The notes: generated by a model from the sequence alone, not told the origin. A DNA stretch of 27,292 nucleotides from Baffinella frigidus (GCA_026770585.1 MU646460.1:467443-494734), one strand, 5' to 3'. Positions 15,491 through 26,180 are shown, counted from the stretch's first letter. Translations and numbers: made by a program.

Positions 15491-17104
15491 AATTTAAGAA
15501 ATGCAGACAAATAGGGCGGTGTCACGTGGTTATTTAACATTTAGTAAGAGCTCCTCACGCTGCATTCTTATGTCAACGTTTGTGGGGGAAGACCTAAGGG
15601 GAAGAGTGCCCGATTCCCGCCACAAAGAAAAGATGGTGCTCCGGGCGAAGCTGATGTGGCCGCGACTTTTGCCAAAATTCACATCAATTTTCAACGAAAT
15701 GGAAATGAATTTCGGCAAAAGTGAATCAAAATGAAACTTTCCGAGAAAGTGGAATTGGTTCTTTGAAATCGACGATTTGCCTTCTGAAAGCACGCAAGTG
15801 GGCATTCCGCACCCAAGAAGTGGGTTGAACAAAGTGACAGAAAGTCCTTCAACGTTTTTGACAAAAAGTGCAAAAAGGAAGCTGCCCCGCCGCTGTTTTG
15901 AGCCGGCCACACTAAAATTTAACAGGAAAGATAATTACTGCAAGGAAGGGAGACTGGTCCCGTTGCCCTGGGCGTGCTGGCAGCTGCGTGATATCAAGCT
16001 GAACTACAGGGTTATTTGTTGAACGATCCCTTAAGTGGCGAGCGGGTCATAATTGACCCCCAGCAGGTCGTCGGCCCCTTTGCGTTCAGTTGCTCAATAG
16101 ATGTACTGTCCAATTGTCTAATTAATTTATTAACAGGTCAAACCTACCTAAGAACCGACGTTCAATTGATTAGCACGAATGCCATGTGATATGATGGTGG
16201 TGTTGCACCCCACCCGGATTACACGCTGTTCTCCGATAGCCCCGTGATTGGACCCGTCATTTGCTATGTGCAGGGACCCACCATGGCTCATACCCGTGAA
16301 AATTCTTTGTGTGTTGTTACCAGAGATTCCCATGTTACAACGCATGACGCCCTTTTCATCATCCTCCGGGTGGTATATGCTGCCGATGGTGGCGGGGTGC
16401 CACGTGGATATTATATCGCGCAGTGGACCCAGCTGCGCCTGCTCCTTCCAACGCCGGACCAGGTGCCTCTAATGGACACAGCTGCGCCTGCTCCTTTTCC
16501 TGCGGTTGTTGCAGGTGCACGTCGCAATATTCGTGATTTGTCATTCTTCAAACGGTAGAATGTGTAAGCCGACATGTGGGCTACTCGCCATTTATGGGAT
16601 AACCCGATGCCAATCGGGGTTTGGCCGAATGTTCAAGAAGTGGTTCACGGAGGCGGGTCAGGGCAGACAGAGGTGTACCTCGAAGACAAGAAACGGCACC
16701 CTCACGTCAGGACCATCGTAAGGTCCTGGGGATAGACTTACTGTGGTGGCCTAGGACGTGTGGGTTCAAATATCCAGACACCGAGAGAAATATTTATTAC
16801 TACCAACACAGACGTGATGTGTGCACCCCCACCGAGGCTGCGTCTGAGCAGGACCTAAAGAAAGATCAGACAACCCAGGGTTGTCTGGGACACGGACGCG
16901 GGGCAGGAAGGAGAAGAGTCATCTGACTGCGGAGTAAAGTGTGGCCGACGAGTCAAGGTGAAGGTTTTAAAGGTGACCCATCAGTTTTTAAACTCGGCAA
17001 CCCATAAAACTGGCAGTTTTTAGTCAAAACACCAGTTTTTAGCGGGAAATGGGTGTTTTACTGCACTGCCAGAGTAGTGACCTAGATGGATACGCGCGTG
17101 GATG
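15491..17104. other. Intergenic region, part 2
   Basis: An inverted repeat CTTTTGCCAAAATTCA / TGAATTTCGGCAAAAG lies at 15666-15722. CAGCTGCGCCTGCTCCTT is repeated at 16431 and 16478. TCAGTTTTTAAACTCGG / CCAGTTTTTAGCGGG pieces lie at 16980-17045. Short open frames exist but lack splice-supported or family features. No gene is supported. Confidence 0.5.
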
Positions 17105-17233
17105 TAGGAAGTGGAGTTAGAATCCATCCGGAAAATGCTCGTATGAGCGGCCGACACGGGGTACAGTAATGGCACAATGCGTAGCATGTGCGACAGAGAC
17201 GCTCACTGTTTGGTAATAAATTATCAATATTTC
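17105..17233 (-). mobile_element. Family I element, copy 10, exact 14 bp target duplication
   Basis: TACGCGCGTGGATG stands at 17091-17104 and 17234-17247. The body in + runs TAGGAAGTGGAGTTAGAATC to ATAAATTATCAATATTTC. It lies between genes, so the family also inserts outside introns. Confidence 0.92.
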
Positions 17234-17257
17234 TACGCGCGTGGATGCGGATGCACA

Positions 17258-17340
17258 GGGGTTTCTCGAAATTAAGGACCTTGATTTCTCGAAATTAAGG
17301 TCCTTAATTTGTGCGTAATTTCGAGAAACCCCTGTGCACA
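17258..17340. repeat. Hairpin with AATTTCGAGAAACCCC arms
   Basis: GCACAGGGGTTTCTCGAAAT and ATTTCGAGAAACCCCTGTGC are perfect inverses. Between them AAGGACCTTGATTTCTCGAA adds an inner repeat. Confidence 0.88.
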
Positions 17341-17465
17341 GCCGGTACAGAACATGCGATAAAACGTGAATCGTTCCTGATGTGCAACAGCCGAATATGT
17401 TTCACTCTGTTATATTTTTATTTCCATAAAAGTTGTTTCCATCCAAGTCCGGTGCGTTGTTACAT

Positions 17466-17640
17466 CTCGCAGGTGGTCCACATCGTTCTTGCTGTCGCCA
17501 CGCCATGCTCTTGGGTATGGTATTTCAGGCGCGTTCTTGGAGCCATTGGCGCGTTCTTGGAGCCGTTTTATGGTACATGATGACTTTTGAAGACCGTTGC
17601 CCCTCGAAAAATCGACTTTTGAATACCCCCCCTGTAGCCC
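17466..17640. mobile_element. Family W repeat, copy 1
   Basis: TCTCGCAGGTGGTCCACATC...TTCTTGGAGCCATTGGCGCG...TATGGTACATGATGACTTTT...AATACCCCCCCTG. It is almost identical to 18247-18415. Confidence 0.85.
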
Positions 17641-17708
17641 TGCGTGGCACGTGTGCAAGCGAGTCTGCACAGGGAAAATACCACACTCTGAAGGTGAACC
17701 AAAAATGC

Positions 17709-17817
17709 TGCTATCCCTTAAGTGACCAGTAGGCTCCTACACCCTACCGTAGGGCCCTAGGACCTGCCTAGGGCGAGCTAGGGCGATTATTCACCCGTTG
17801 GTCACTTAAGGGATAGT
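17709..17817. mobile_element. Family V inverted-repeat element, copy 1
   Basis: CTATCCCTTAAGTGACCAG and TTGGTCACTTAAGGGATAG are inverted ends. The interior is CTACCGTAGGGCCCTAGGAC. A second copy is at 18042-18147. Confidence 0.88.
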
Positions 17818-18041
17818 CAGGCGTTGCTGTTGGCCTTCGCAAGTCCCTTGAAGAGAAGCCAACCCTCGGAAGGGTTTACACCGAGTACACTGGTTCAGGC
17901 CCACGTAAACTTTAGGTATAGTTGACTTAGCCCTGAACTCTAAGTTGACTTGTCCAAAAGTCGCGGCCTCTCGACCTCGAGGTTCCGGGTCCCCCAATGT
18001 TTGGCCCTCTCGAGGTCGGGCCCCATCGGGACCGCGAGCGC

Positions 18042-18147
18042 TATCCCATAAGTGGCCAGTAGGCTCATACGCCCTACCGTAGGGCCCTAGGACCTGCCTA
18101 GGACCTCTTGCGGGTCAATTTTGACCGGCGGGCCACTTAAGGGATAA
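18042..18147. mobile_element. Family V inverted-repeat element, copy 2
   Basis: The ends are CTATCCCATAAGTGGCCAG and GGGCCACTTAAGGGATAA, and the interior shares CCTACCGTAGGGCCCTAGGA with copy 1. Half-copies lie near 16027 (ATCCCTTAAGTGGC) and 12820. Confidence 0.87.
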
Positions 18148-18197
18148 CGCGCGCGCGCCGTTCTCTCAGCTCCTCATGCGTAGGTGCAGGGCCACCA

Positions 18198-18471
18198 CCG
18201 TGAAGCTGTCGGTGGGTTGTCCCTGCGAACCCCGTCTTGGGGCGGTCTCGCAGGTGGTCCACATCGTTCTTGCCGTCGCCACGCCAGGCTCTTGGGTAGG
18301 GTATTCCAGGCGCGTTCTTGGAGCCATTGGCGCGTTCTTGGAGCCGTTTTATGGTACATGATGACTTTTGAAGACCGTTTCCCCTCGAAAAAATGACGTT
18401 TGAATACCCCCCCTGCAGCCGTGAAGCTGTCGGTGGGTTGTCCCTGCGAACCCCGTCTTTGGGCGGGCTCG
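18198..18471. mobile_element. Family W repeat, copy 2, inside a 53 bp direct duplication
   Basis: CCGTGAAGCTGTCGGTGGGT and GTCCCTGCGAACCCCGTCTT are present at 18198-18250 and again at 18419-18471, with the W repeat between them. It is the same layout as the duplicated exon ends, but I cannot show that this sequence is an exon. Confidence 0.85.
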
Positions 18472-18593
18472 GGACTCGCTGAAATCCGCCTGGGGGCGAA
18501 GGATGCGCGCAGAATCCGCATGTGACCATCGCCTCGCGGGTGGAGGGGGACGCTGCAGCGCCTCTAAGAGAACCAACCCTTTATCCCCTCTTC

Positions 18594-18718
18594 GCGAGCC
18601 TCTGCACTGGAGAGCTAAACGCGATCCGAAAGCAAAAATGCTTTCTCTGCAGTCCTCTCTACGGAAGGGCGTGTCGTTGGGCTATGTTGGGCGAAATTAA
18701 AACCTAAAGGACCTACAG
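18594..18718 (+). mobile_element. Family U repeat, copy next to the LRR gene end
   Basis: CGAGCCTCTGCACTGGAGAG...TTGTGTCGTTGGGCTATG-type sequence, nearly identical to 7388-7500. It ends AAAGGACCTACAGGACC. Confidence 0.85.
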
Positions 18719-18839
18719 GACCTCTTCATGCAGGATACCGTTTTGTGGCGAGCGCTGGGCGCTGCCCTCCGAGGCAAGGAGTCGCAGACATGTGTACATA
18801 TATTTATTTCGTGTAAAGTATTCAAATTTGGGGTCTTTT

Positions 18840-18935
18840 TCGACATTTTCGCGGAATTGATCTGAAGGGCCACGTGTTATCACATCAAGGTGCGAAAACA
18901 CGCGGCCCTTCACATCACCATAGTATGGTGATCCC
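18840..18935. repeat. Inverted repeats downstream of the LRR stop
   Basis: GAAGGGCCACGTGTT with AACACGCGGCCCTTC forms a hairpin (18866-18912), followed by the palindrome ATCACCATAGTATGGTGAT. It lies just beyond the stop codon on the 3' side of the LRR gene. Confidence 0.75.
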
Positions 18936-18967
18936 AAAACGCAGCCCTTTCCGCCTCCGGGCGCGGT

Positions 18968-19180
18968 CTAAGTCGCGACGACGCCCATGTCGACGAGGAG
19001 CACCCGGAGGTTCGGGAGCAGCCCCTGCCTGAACGGGTGGGTGCGGAGGCGGTTGTCCTTGATCCACAGCTCGTTGAGCGCCGCGAGGCGCGTGAGCCCG
19101 GACGGCAGCGACGCCAGTTGGTTGTTGCTCAGCGTCAGCACCTTGAGGTTCGTCAGGTCCGCGGTGCCCGCCGGGATCAC
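18968..19180 (-). CDS. LRR gene last exon with stop
   Basis: Acceptor ACGCAG|GTGATCCCG; 70 codons and TAG. It holds VIPAGTADLTN, LKVLTLSNNQLASLPSGLTR and LNELWIKDNRL, then LRVLLVDMGVVAT-stop. The start repeats the sequence after the previous donor (GTCATCCCC). Confidence 0.92.
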   Translation of the reverse strand: MIPAGTADLTNLKVLTLSNNQLASLPSGLTRLAALNELWIKDNRLRTHPFRQGLLPNLRVLLVDMGVVAT

Positions 19181-22100
19181 CTGCGTCAGGGTTTCGGCTT
19201 TCAGGTTTCGGGTTTCGGGTTTGTCCTATAGGTTGTGAGCCTCGGTCGGACAGGTGATGAGCCTCCACGGTTGCCTCATGAAGGTATCTCAGGGGTTCGG
19301 GTCCCGGGGATGACCGCGAGCTGGTTGTCGTGCACCCAGAGCTCGCGGAGCGCGGTCATGCCAGCGATCTCCGCCGGGAGGAGCGTCAGCCGGTTTCCGT
19401 CCAGGTTCAGCACCTGCTTTCGGGTTTCGGGTTTAGGGTTTAGGGTTTCGGGGTGATGATTTAGGGTTTGGGGTTTAGGGTTTAGGGTTTAGGGTTTAGG
19501 GTTTATGTGCCTCCCAAGCGGGGTCTCAGTTTAGGGTTTATGGTTTATGGTTTAGGGTTTAGGGTTGATGGTTTAGGGTTTAGGGTTCAGGGTTTAGGGT
19601 TGAGGGTTTAGGGTTGAGGGTTTATGGTTAAGGGTTTATGGTTCATGGTTTATGGTTTCGGGTTTCGGGTTCAGGGTTTGGGGTTTCTCGCGACCATGAG
19701 CTCGGTGAGGTTCCCGATGGAGAGGGGGACGGTCGAGAGCTGGTTGCCGTCGAGGAGCAGCTCCGTCAGCGCTGACATCGACCCCATCCTGCGGTGCGCG
19801 TTGGGAGTTAGGCATCACCGGGACAAAAGTCGAGCGTGGGACGTCTCAAAGCAAAAGTGGAACCTCTGTCAACTTTAGGAAACAGTGGAAATCGGGTTTC
19901 GGGTTTCGGGGTTTGGGGTTCGGGGTTACTCGGGGGGCATCGCGGCGAGCTCGTTGTTGGAGATCGCGAGACGCTTGAGGGCGGACAGCTGCGCCACCTC
20001 GGGCGGGAGCCCTGCGTCCGATTTCGTGTTTCAATTTTCGGTTTTCGGGTTGGGGTTGAGGGTTTATATGTAGGGCAGAAAACTGCGCTACCTCGGGAGG
20101 GAGCCCATGCAGGGATTTAGGGTTTAGGGTTTAGGGATCAGGGTTTAGGGTTCAGGGTTTAGGGTTCAGGGTTTAGGGTTCAGGGTTTAGGGTTCAGGGT
20201 GTAGGGTTCAGGGTTTAGGGTTTAGGGTGCAGGGGGGCGGGGGGGCGACGGTTATTGGGAGCACCTGGTTTAGGGTTTAGGGTTTAGGGTTTAGGGTTTA
20301 GGGTTTAGGGTTCAGGGTTTAGGGTTTAGGGTTTAGGGTTTAGGGTTTAGTTTTGGCGCGGCTGGCACAGGAGAGCAAATATACAACCTTGGACCCCAAA
20401 CCCCAAACCCTGCAGGGTACAACCCTCAACCCTCAGCCCCCCCCCTCTCGATCGGGCAGGGGGAGATGTGGGGGGATGAAAGTATCACGGTACTCAGGGT
20501 GTAGGGTCCAACGTCCAGTGTTTAGGGTGTAGGGCGGAGGGTGTAGGGTCAGGGTTGAGGGTCTAGGGCTGAAGGGTGTAGGGTCAGGGTTGAGGGTGTA
20601 GGGCGGAGGGCGTAGGGTCAGGGTTGAGGGTGTAGGGCGGAGGGCGTAGGGTCAGGGTTGAGGGTGTAGGGCGGAGGGTCAGGGTTGAGGGTCTAGGGCT
20701 GAACCTTTGAGCTTGTTGTTTGCGAGGCCGAGGCGCTGCAGCGAGAAGCACTCCTGGATGTAGGGTTTAGGGTTTAGGGTTTAGGGATTAGGGTTTAGGG
20801 TTTAGGGTCTAGGGTTTAGGGCCCAGGCTGTAGGGTTTAGGGTTTAGGGTTTCGGGTTTCGGGTTAGGGTTTAGGGTTTAGGGTTTAGGGTTTAGGGTTT
20901 AGGGTTTAGGGTTTAGGGTTTAGGGTTTAGGGTTTAGGTTTTAGTTATCGAGGGGCCAGCGTCCAATGATGGAGGGGGAAGCGGCGTTTCTGGAGGGTTC
21001 TCCCAGCACAGACGCTGGCGGCAAGATTTCAACTCGGGAGATAACTGAACCAGTTCCCTATTTAGCGTTTTCATTTACTTAGGAGGCCTAATTGAATTTA
21101 CTATGCCCTAACCAATTTCTCCTATGCAACATCCTATTGGAAAGGAACTGATTCAGCTATCTTCCGAGATGAGATTGCAGTCTAGAGAGCCCGGACCGGG
21201 CCGAGAGACGTTTTGCGCCGAAAAGGCGCCAGCTCTTGCCGCCCCCAATCTCGGAACAACTCAGTCGGGTTCGTGAAATGGGTGAAAACATCGTTTATGT
21301 AGCCTGAGAGCCTACGGGCGACCGTCGCACACACCGGATTCCAATTCTGGGTAGGATGGGTGGATCCATCTTCGCAGCCCCGAAGAGCGCTGCCCACCGA
21401 GACAAAAGTCGAGAGTGCAACGTCTCAAAGCAAAAGTGGAACCTCTGTCAACTTAAGGTAACGGTGGATAACCTTGATCGACGGCGGCACGGTGGTGATC
21501 TCGTTCTCGTTGGAGTGCAGCTCGACGATTTTCGGAGTACCACTCGAGGCTGGAAATGTAACTATTTTTAAACAGGGATTCGTTTACAAGTGAAGAGAGA
21601 AAAAAGGTGTGTAGTAATTTTCACACAAATGGGGGCGTCTGGTCACGTATCGGGCGGAATTCCGCCCCTTACGTGACCACACCTGCCCGTGACTGGTACT
21701 AAATTTAACAACCCCACTTTTTAAATAGTCCCATTTCTAGCCTCGAGTGGTAACCTTGATCGACGGCGGCACGGTGGTGATCTCGTTCTCATTGGAGTGC
21801 AGCTCGACGAGCGCGGACAGGTTCCCGATCGTCCGGGGAAGCGACGCGAGCTTGTTCTCGGACACGTCGAGGACGCGCAGGTGGACGAGGTTGCCGATGA
21901 GCGGCGCCAGTACCGTTAGCTCGTTGCGCTCCAGCCGCAGGTCCGTCAGCGCCGTCAGCGTGCAGATCACCTGAAGCGCGGGGCAAGAGAGGGAGAGAAC
22001 GAGTGAGTGTGAGAGAGAGCGAGCGAGAGGGAGGGAGAGAGAGAGCGAGCGAGAGGGAGGGAGGGAGGGAGAGAGAGAGAGAGAGATACGAGGCGTCAGC

Positions 22101-25100
22101 GTGCAGATCACCTGCGCGCGCGGAGTGTGAGCCTCGGTCGGACAGGTGATGAGCCACGATGGTTGACTAACGAAGGTATCTTAGATCTCGCTGGGCCGGC
22201 GCGGCCTCTCTCCTCCTAAGCGGGGTCTCACAGAGCGCGAGAGAGAGTTTTTGAGGGGCGTACCGAGGGGACCGACGCAAAGAGGTTGTCGGCGAGGAGG
22301 AGGCGCGAGAGGAGGCGGCAGTTGGAGATCGAGGCGTGCATCGAGGTGATGCGGTTGTGCGACAGGTCCAGCGTCAGCAGCTCGCCGCAGTTGCCTGGTG
22401 GTGAGCACGGCTGTGAGAAAGGGGGGGGGGGGGATGCGCGGAAAAATGCTGTGCCGGGTCCAGCAAGGGCAGCTCGCCGCAGTTGCCTGCCGTCAGATCG
22501 ATGCACGCGTGAGGAGATGTTCTGTTTGCGAGGAAAGGAATCTCATATGAAAACGGTTTTAATTGAAAACCGGGGGAATCAATAAAAATTACTACACACA
22601 TGCTTTAATATTACTAAAAAAGATCATGCTGTGTAGTAAATTTTATTGCCCAGCAGTTTTAAATTAAAACCGCTTTCACTTGAAATCGGGGCAGGCGCCT
22701 GGTGGTGAGCACGGTTGTGAGAAAGGGGGGAGAGGAGGGGGGGGATGCTGAGAGGGAGCGTCAGCAGCTGGGAGTTGCCTGGTTGTGAACACGACTGTGA
22801 TGACACATTGGAGAGCAATGGCACCGTGGGGAGATGAGCGTATCACTCAACTCAAGGCTCAAAGGCTTCATTTAGGACCTGTGTCGAGAGTACTAAAGAA
22901 GAAGAGAAGGGGGGATGCAGCGGGGTTGAGTTGCAACCACGCACTGACTGGCCTCATCGGGCAGCGGCGGGAGGAGGGCATCGGCGAGGGCAGCTGCAGG
23001 GGGGGGACCGATTGACCCCCCCGGAAGATCACGCAAAGGAGTGTACATCTACGTTCCAGCATACAAAAGAGTCCTCACCGATGGCGATCGGGAAGCGGGG
23101 TTGAGCTGCAACCACGCACTGACTGGCCTCATCTTGTGAACACGACTGTGAGGACACTTGGGAGAGCAACAGCATCGTGGGATGCAGCGGGATGAGCTGC
23201 AACCACGCACTGAATGAACTAGAAAAGGCTGCAGTTTCGGGGCCCTTGATTGGCCATCAATTGATAGTCAAACAAGAGGCTCGAAACTGCCCCCTTTTCT
23301 AACGAGAGTGGCCTCATCGGGCAGCGGCGGGAGGCGGGCGGGGGAGGGGGCAGCTTTATCCGGGGAAACCAATTTTTCTTTCATTTGATGGCAACGAAAA
23401 CCACTACACAATTCGTTCTACACAATTCGTTCTTATTAGGAATATCAAAGAATTTGTGTAGTACTTTTGATTGCCATCAAATGAAAGAAAAATAGGTTTC
23501 TCCGGATAAAGCTGCTGGGGGGGGACCGATGGCAGGGTGGAGGAAGGAGAGAGCGTTGTTGTCGAGGAGCAGGTCGCGCAGTCCCGGCATCGACCCGATC
23601 CCCGGCGGCACTGCGCGAGGGGGCCGCGCCGTTAATTTAATTAATGGACAGGCGCGAGATTGCATGAAACGTACGACGTCGGCCACAAACTTAACGGAGG
23701 TGAAAGCGCTCTGATCCCCGCGGATCGGGTGACCAAGTTCATCTCGGAAGATAACTGAATCAGTTCCTTTTCAATAGGAGGTTGAATAGGAGAAATTAGT
23801 TAGGGCGTAGTAAATTTAATTAGGCTTCCTAATCAAACGAAAAAGCTCATTACGGAACTGATTCAGTAATCTCTCGAGATGAAAGTCCTCCAGGAAATCG
23901 GACATCGCCGACGTGCTACAAATCGGCTAATTTTGCTGCAAATCGGCTGATTTCCCTACAAATCGGCCGATTTTGCTGCAAATCGGCTGATTTTTGAAAG
24001 AAGGGTTGGAACCCCTCAAGTGGGGCGAGGCGGGCGCGCACTTCGGGTCTGGGGATCTCATCCGGACGAGTATTTATGATAAATACGCACCGGCAACGAA
24101 GTTTACTACACAAATGCTTTAATAATTACTAGTACGATTCATGTGTGTAGTAAATTTCGTTACCGTGGCGTATTTATCATAAAAACTCACCGCGATGAGA
24201 TCAGAGATGCGGGTATGGGGTTTACCTTGGGTGAGGCGGTTGTTGGAGGCCTTGAAGTGGATGAGCGAGACGCACCCTCCGATCGCGCCGGGCAGCTCCG
24301 ACAGCCGGTTCGCTGACAGGTCCAGCGTTGTCACCTGCAGCCAGGAGACACGTCCACCGTCACTGCTACTGAAAAGCCCCACCCCACCTTATCCGGTAAC
24401 CGCGGACAGATTCCGTCCGCGACGGCTCCAATTCCCACAACTTTAGGGGGTCATTAAAATCATTTTAGACCCCAAAGTTAACATATTTTACCCAACAGCC
24501 GACTATTAAACCCAAATTCGTTTTAAAACGTTGAGATGGACAGGGCGGGGTGAAGCTTTTCAGTAGTGAGCAGACACGGCCAGCGTTGCCGCCTGCTTAC
24601 CGCCATCGAAGTGAATTCTTGATCGGTCATCCGCATGGATTGTTGTTCGGTCATCCCGAATGAATAATTGTTCGGCCATCCGAATGGTTATTCGGTCATC
24701 CGAATGAAACCAGGGCTTCCACCGCCCCACCGCCAATCTCATCCGGACGAGTATTTTCCGAAAATACGACTTTAAAAGTATTTTCAACGAAAATTACTAC
24801 ACAATGTGCCTGTACTTTTAAAAATGGTCTCGTCCGTGTAGTAATTTTCGTTGCAAATCGGATCGGAGGTCCCCGAAATCGTATTTTCGGAAAATACTCG
24901 CCGCGATTAAATCAGGTGATTTGAAGTGGTGTGTTGCGGCGCGGGGCGCGCACCGAGCTGTCCGGTTTTGGTTTCGGTTCAGGGGATTCGGGTTTGCTGT
25001 CCATGACTGAACACGCTTGGGCATGTGATTGCACAGAAATCCGGGTTCCGGGCTTCGGAGAGCGCCGGCTTCTGGGGTTCGGGGTTGCACCGAGTTGAGC

Positions 25101-26126
25101 GCGCCGATCTCAGGCGGGATCGTGAGCATGTTGTTCCGCTGGAGGTGCAGCTCGGTGAGCTTCATCATCTTGCCGATGTCCGGGGAGAGGTTCGCGATGC
25201 GGTTGTCTTTGAGCGTCAGCCGCTGCAGGTCCTGCAGCTCCAGCACCTGTTGGGGGACACGACAGGGTGTCAGACACCGCCAGGTCGTAACTCGGAATTT
25301 CAGCTGCAAGTTTTTTTAATTATAAATTGTACCCGGATCCGAAGTTTTGTATTCGGATCGGACGTGGAAAGGACGAGGAGCTGCCTCTCACGTGGGACCG
25401 CATACTGATTTAGTACCAAGAAACGAACCGTTGCGTGCTGAAATTCCGCGATGCGGTTGTCTTTGAGCGTCAGCCGCTGCAGGTCCTGCAGCTTCAGCAC
25501 CTGTTCGGGGACAAGACAGGGTGTCAGACACCGCGAGTGCGTCATCCAGCGTTTGGATCTTGCTCCGAAAATTTCACCTCGAAATCGCCAAAATCGCCCC
25601 TAGGGAAAATTTATGAATTAAAACTGTTTGCGTATGATATTCCTGAGACACGGTAACGACACCGCGAGTGGTGTTCTTGAGTGCAGGACACACTCGATAC
25701 AGTGCAGGACTCACCCGAGACCGGGACACGGCACGAGCCACGTCCCAGAAATCTGGGGATACTACTACCCCGTGTAGGATGGCCGAAGTGACTTTGGGTA
25801 GTATCCCCAGAGAAAAGGTCGCGAACTTAATGGGGTAACTGCCTGAAAATGGGGTAGTTAGGCCTACGGCAATGGGGTAGTTAGGCCTACGGCCTAGGAC
25901 CTCCTACCGTAGGCCGAGACTTTTTGGTCCTAGGATCCCTCGGCCTACGGTAGGAGGTCCTAGGCAATGCCGTATGCCTAACTACCCCATTTTCAGGCCG
26001 TTAGCCTATGAAACTGGAGCCATTCAGAAAGCAACTGAGTGTGTCCCCACCTCGACGTGAGGAGATAGCATGCGGTCTCTGCCTCTGCCTCTGCGGAAGC
26101 TCATCCTATCCATGGACAGCCTCCCG

Positions 26127-26180
<54 letters not shown>

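Noticed and set aside
16244-16926. Small genes in the intergenic region
   Set aside because: Open frames of 60-104 codons occur in several frames, with no recognisable motif, and overlap internal repeats. Not enough to call a gene.
17105-17233. Family I as a tRNA-derived SINE
   Set aside because: GAGTTAGAATCC resembles a B box, but there is no A box at the right distance, no tRNA fold and no A-rich tail. I leave the class open.
17400-17640. Exon encoding VVHIVLAVATPCSW
   Set aside because: The same sequence is repeated at 18247-18415 as a repeat family, and no splice partner is seen.
22264-22394. Donor after FAS at 22273
   Set aside because: It has a GT but would make one leucine-rich repeat 20 residues long, while all others are 23. 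The donor GTACGC at 22263 restores the period.
26010-26130. A possible LRR-like exon on the + strand (LRKLILSMDSLPTG)
   Set aside because: Only about 14 residues, no acceptor, runs into a CT microsatellite, and lies opposite to the real gene.
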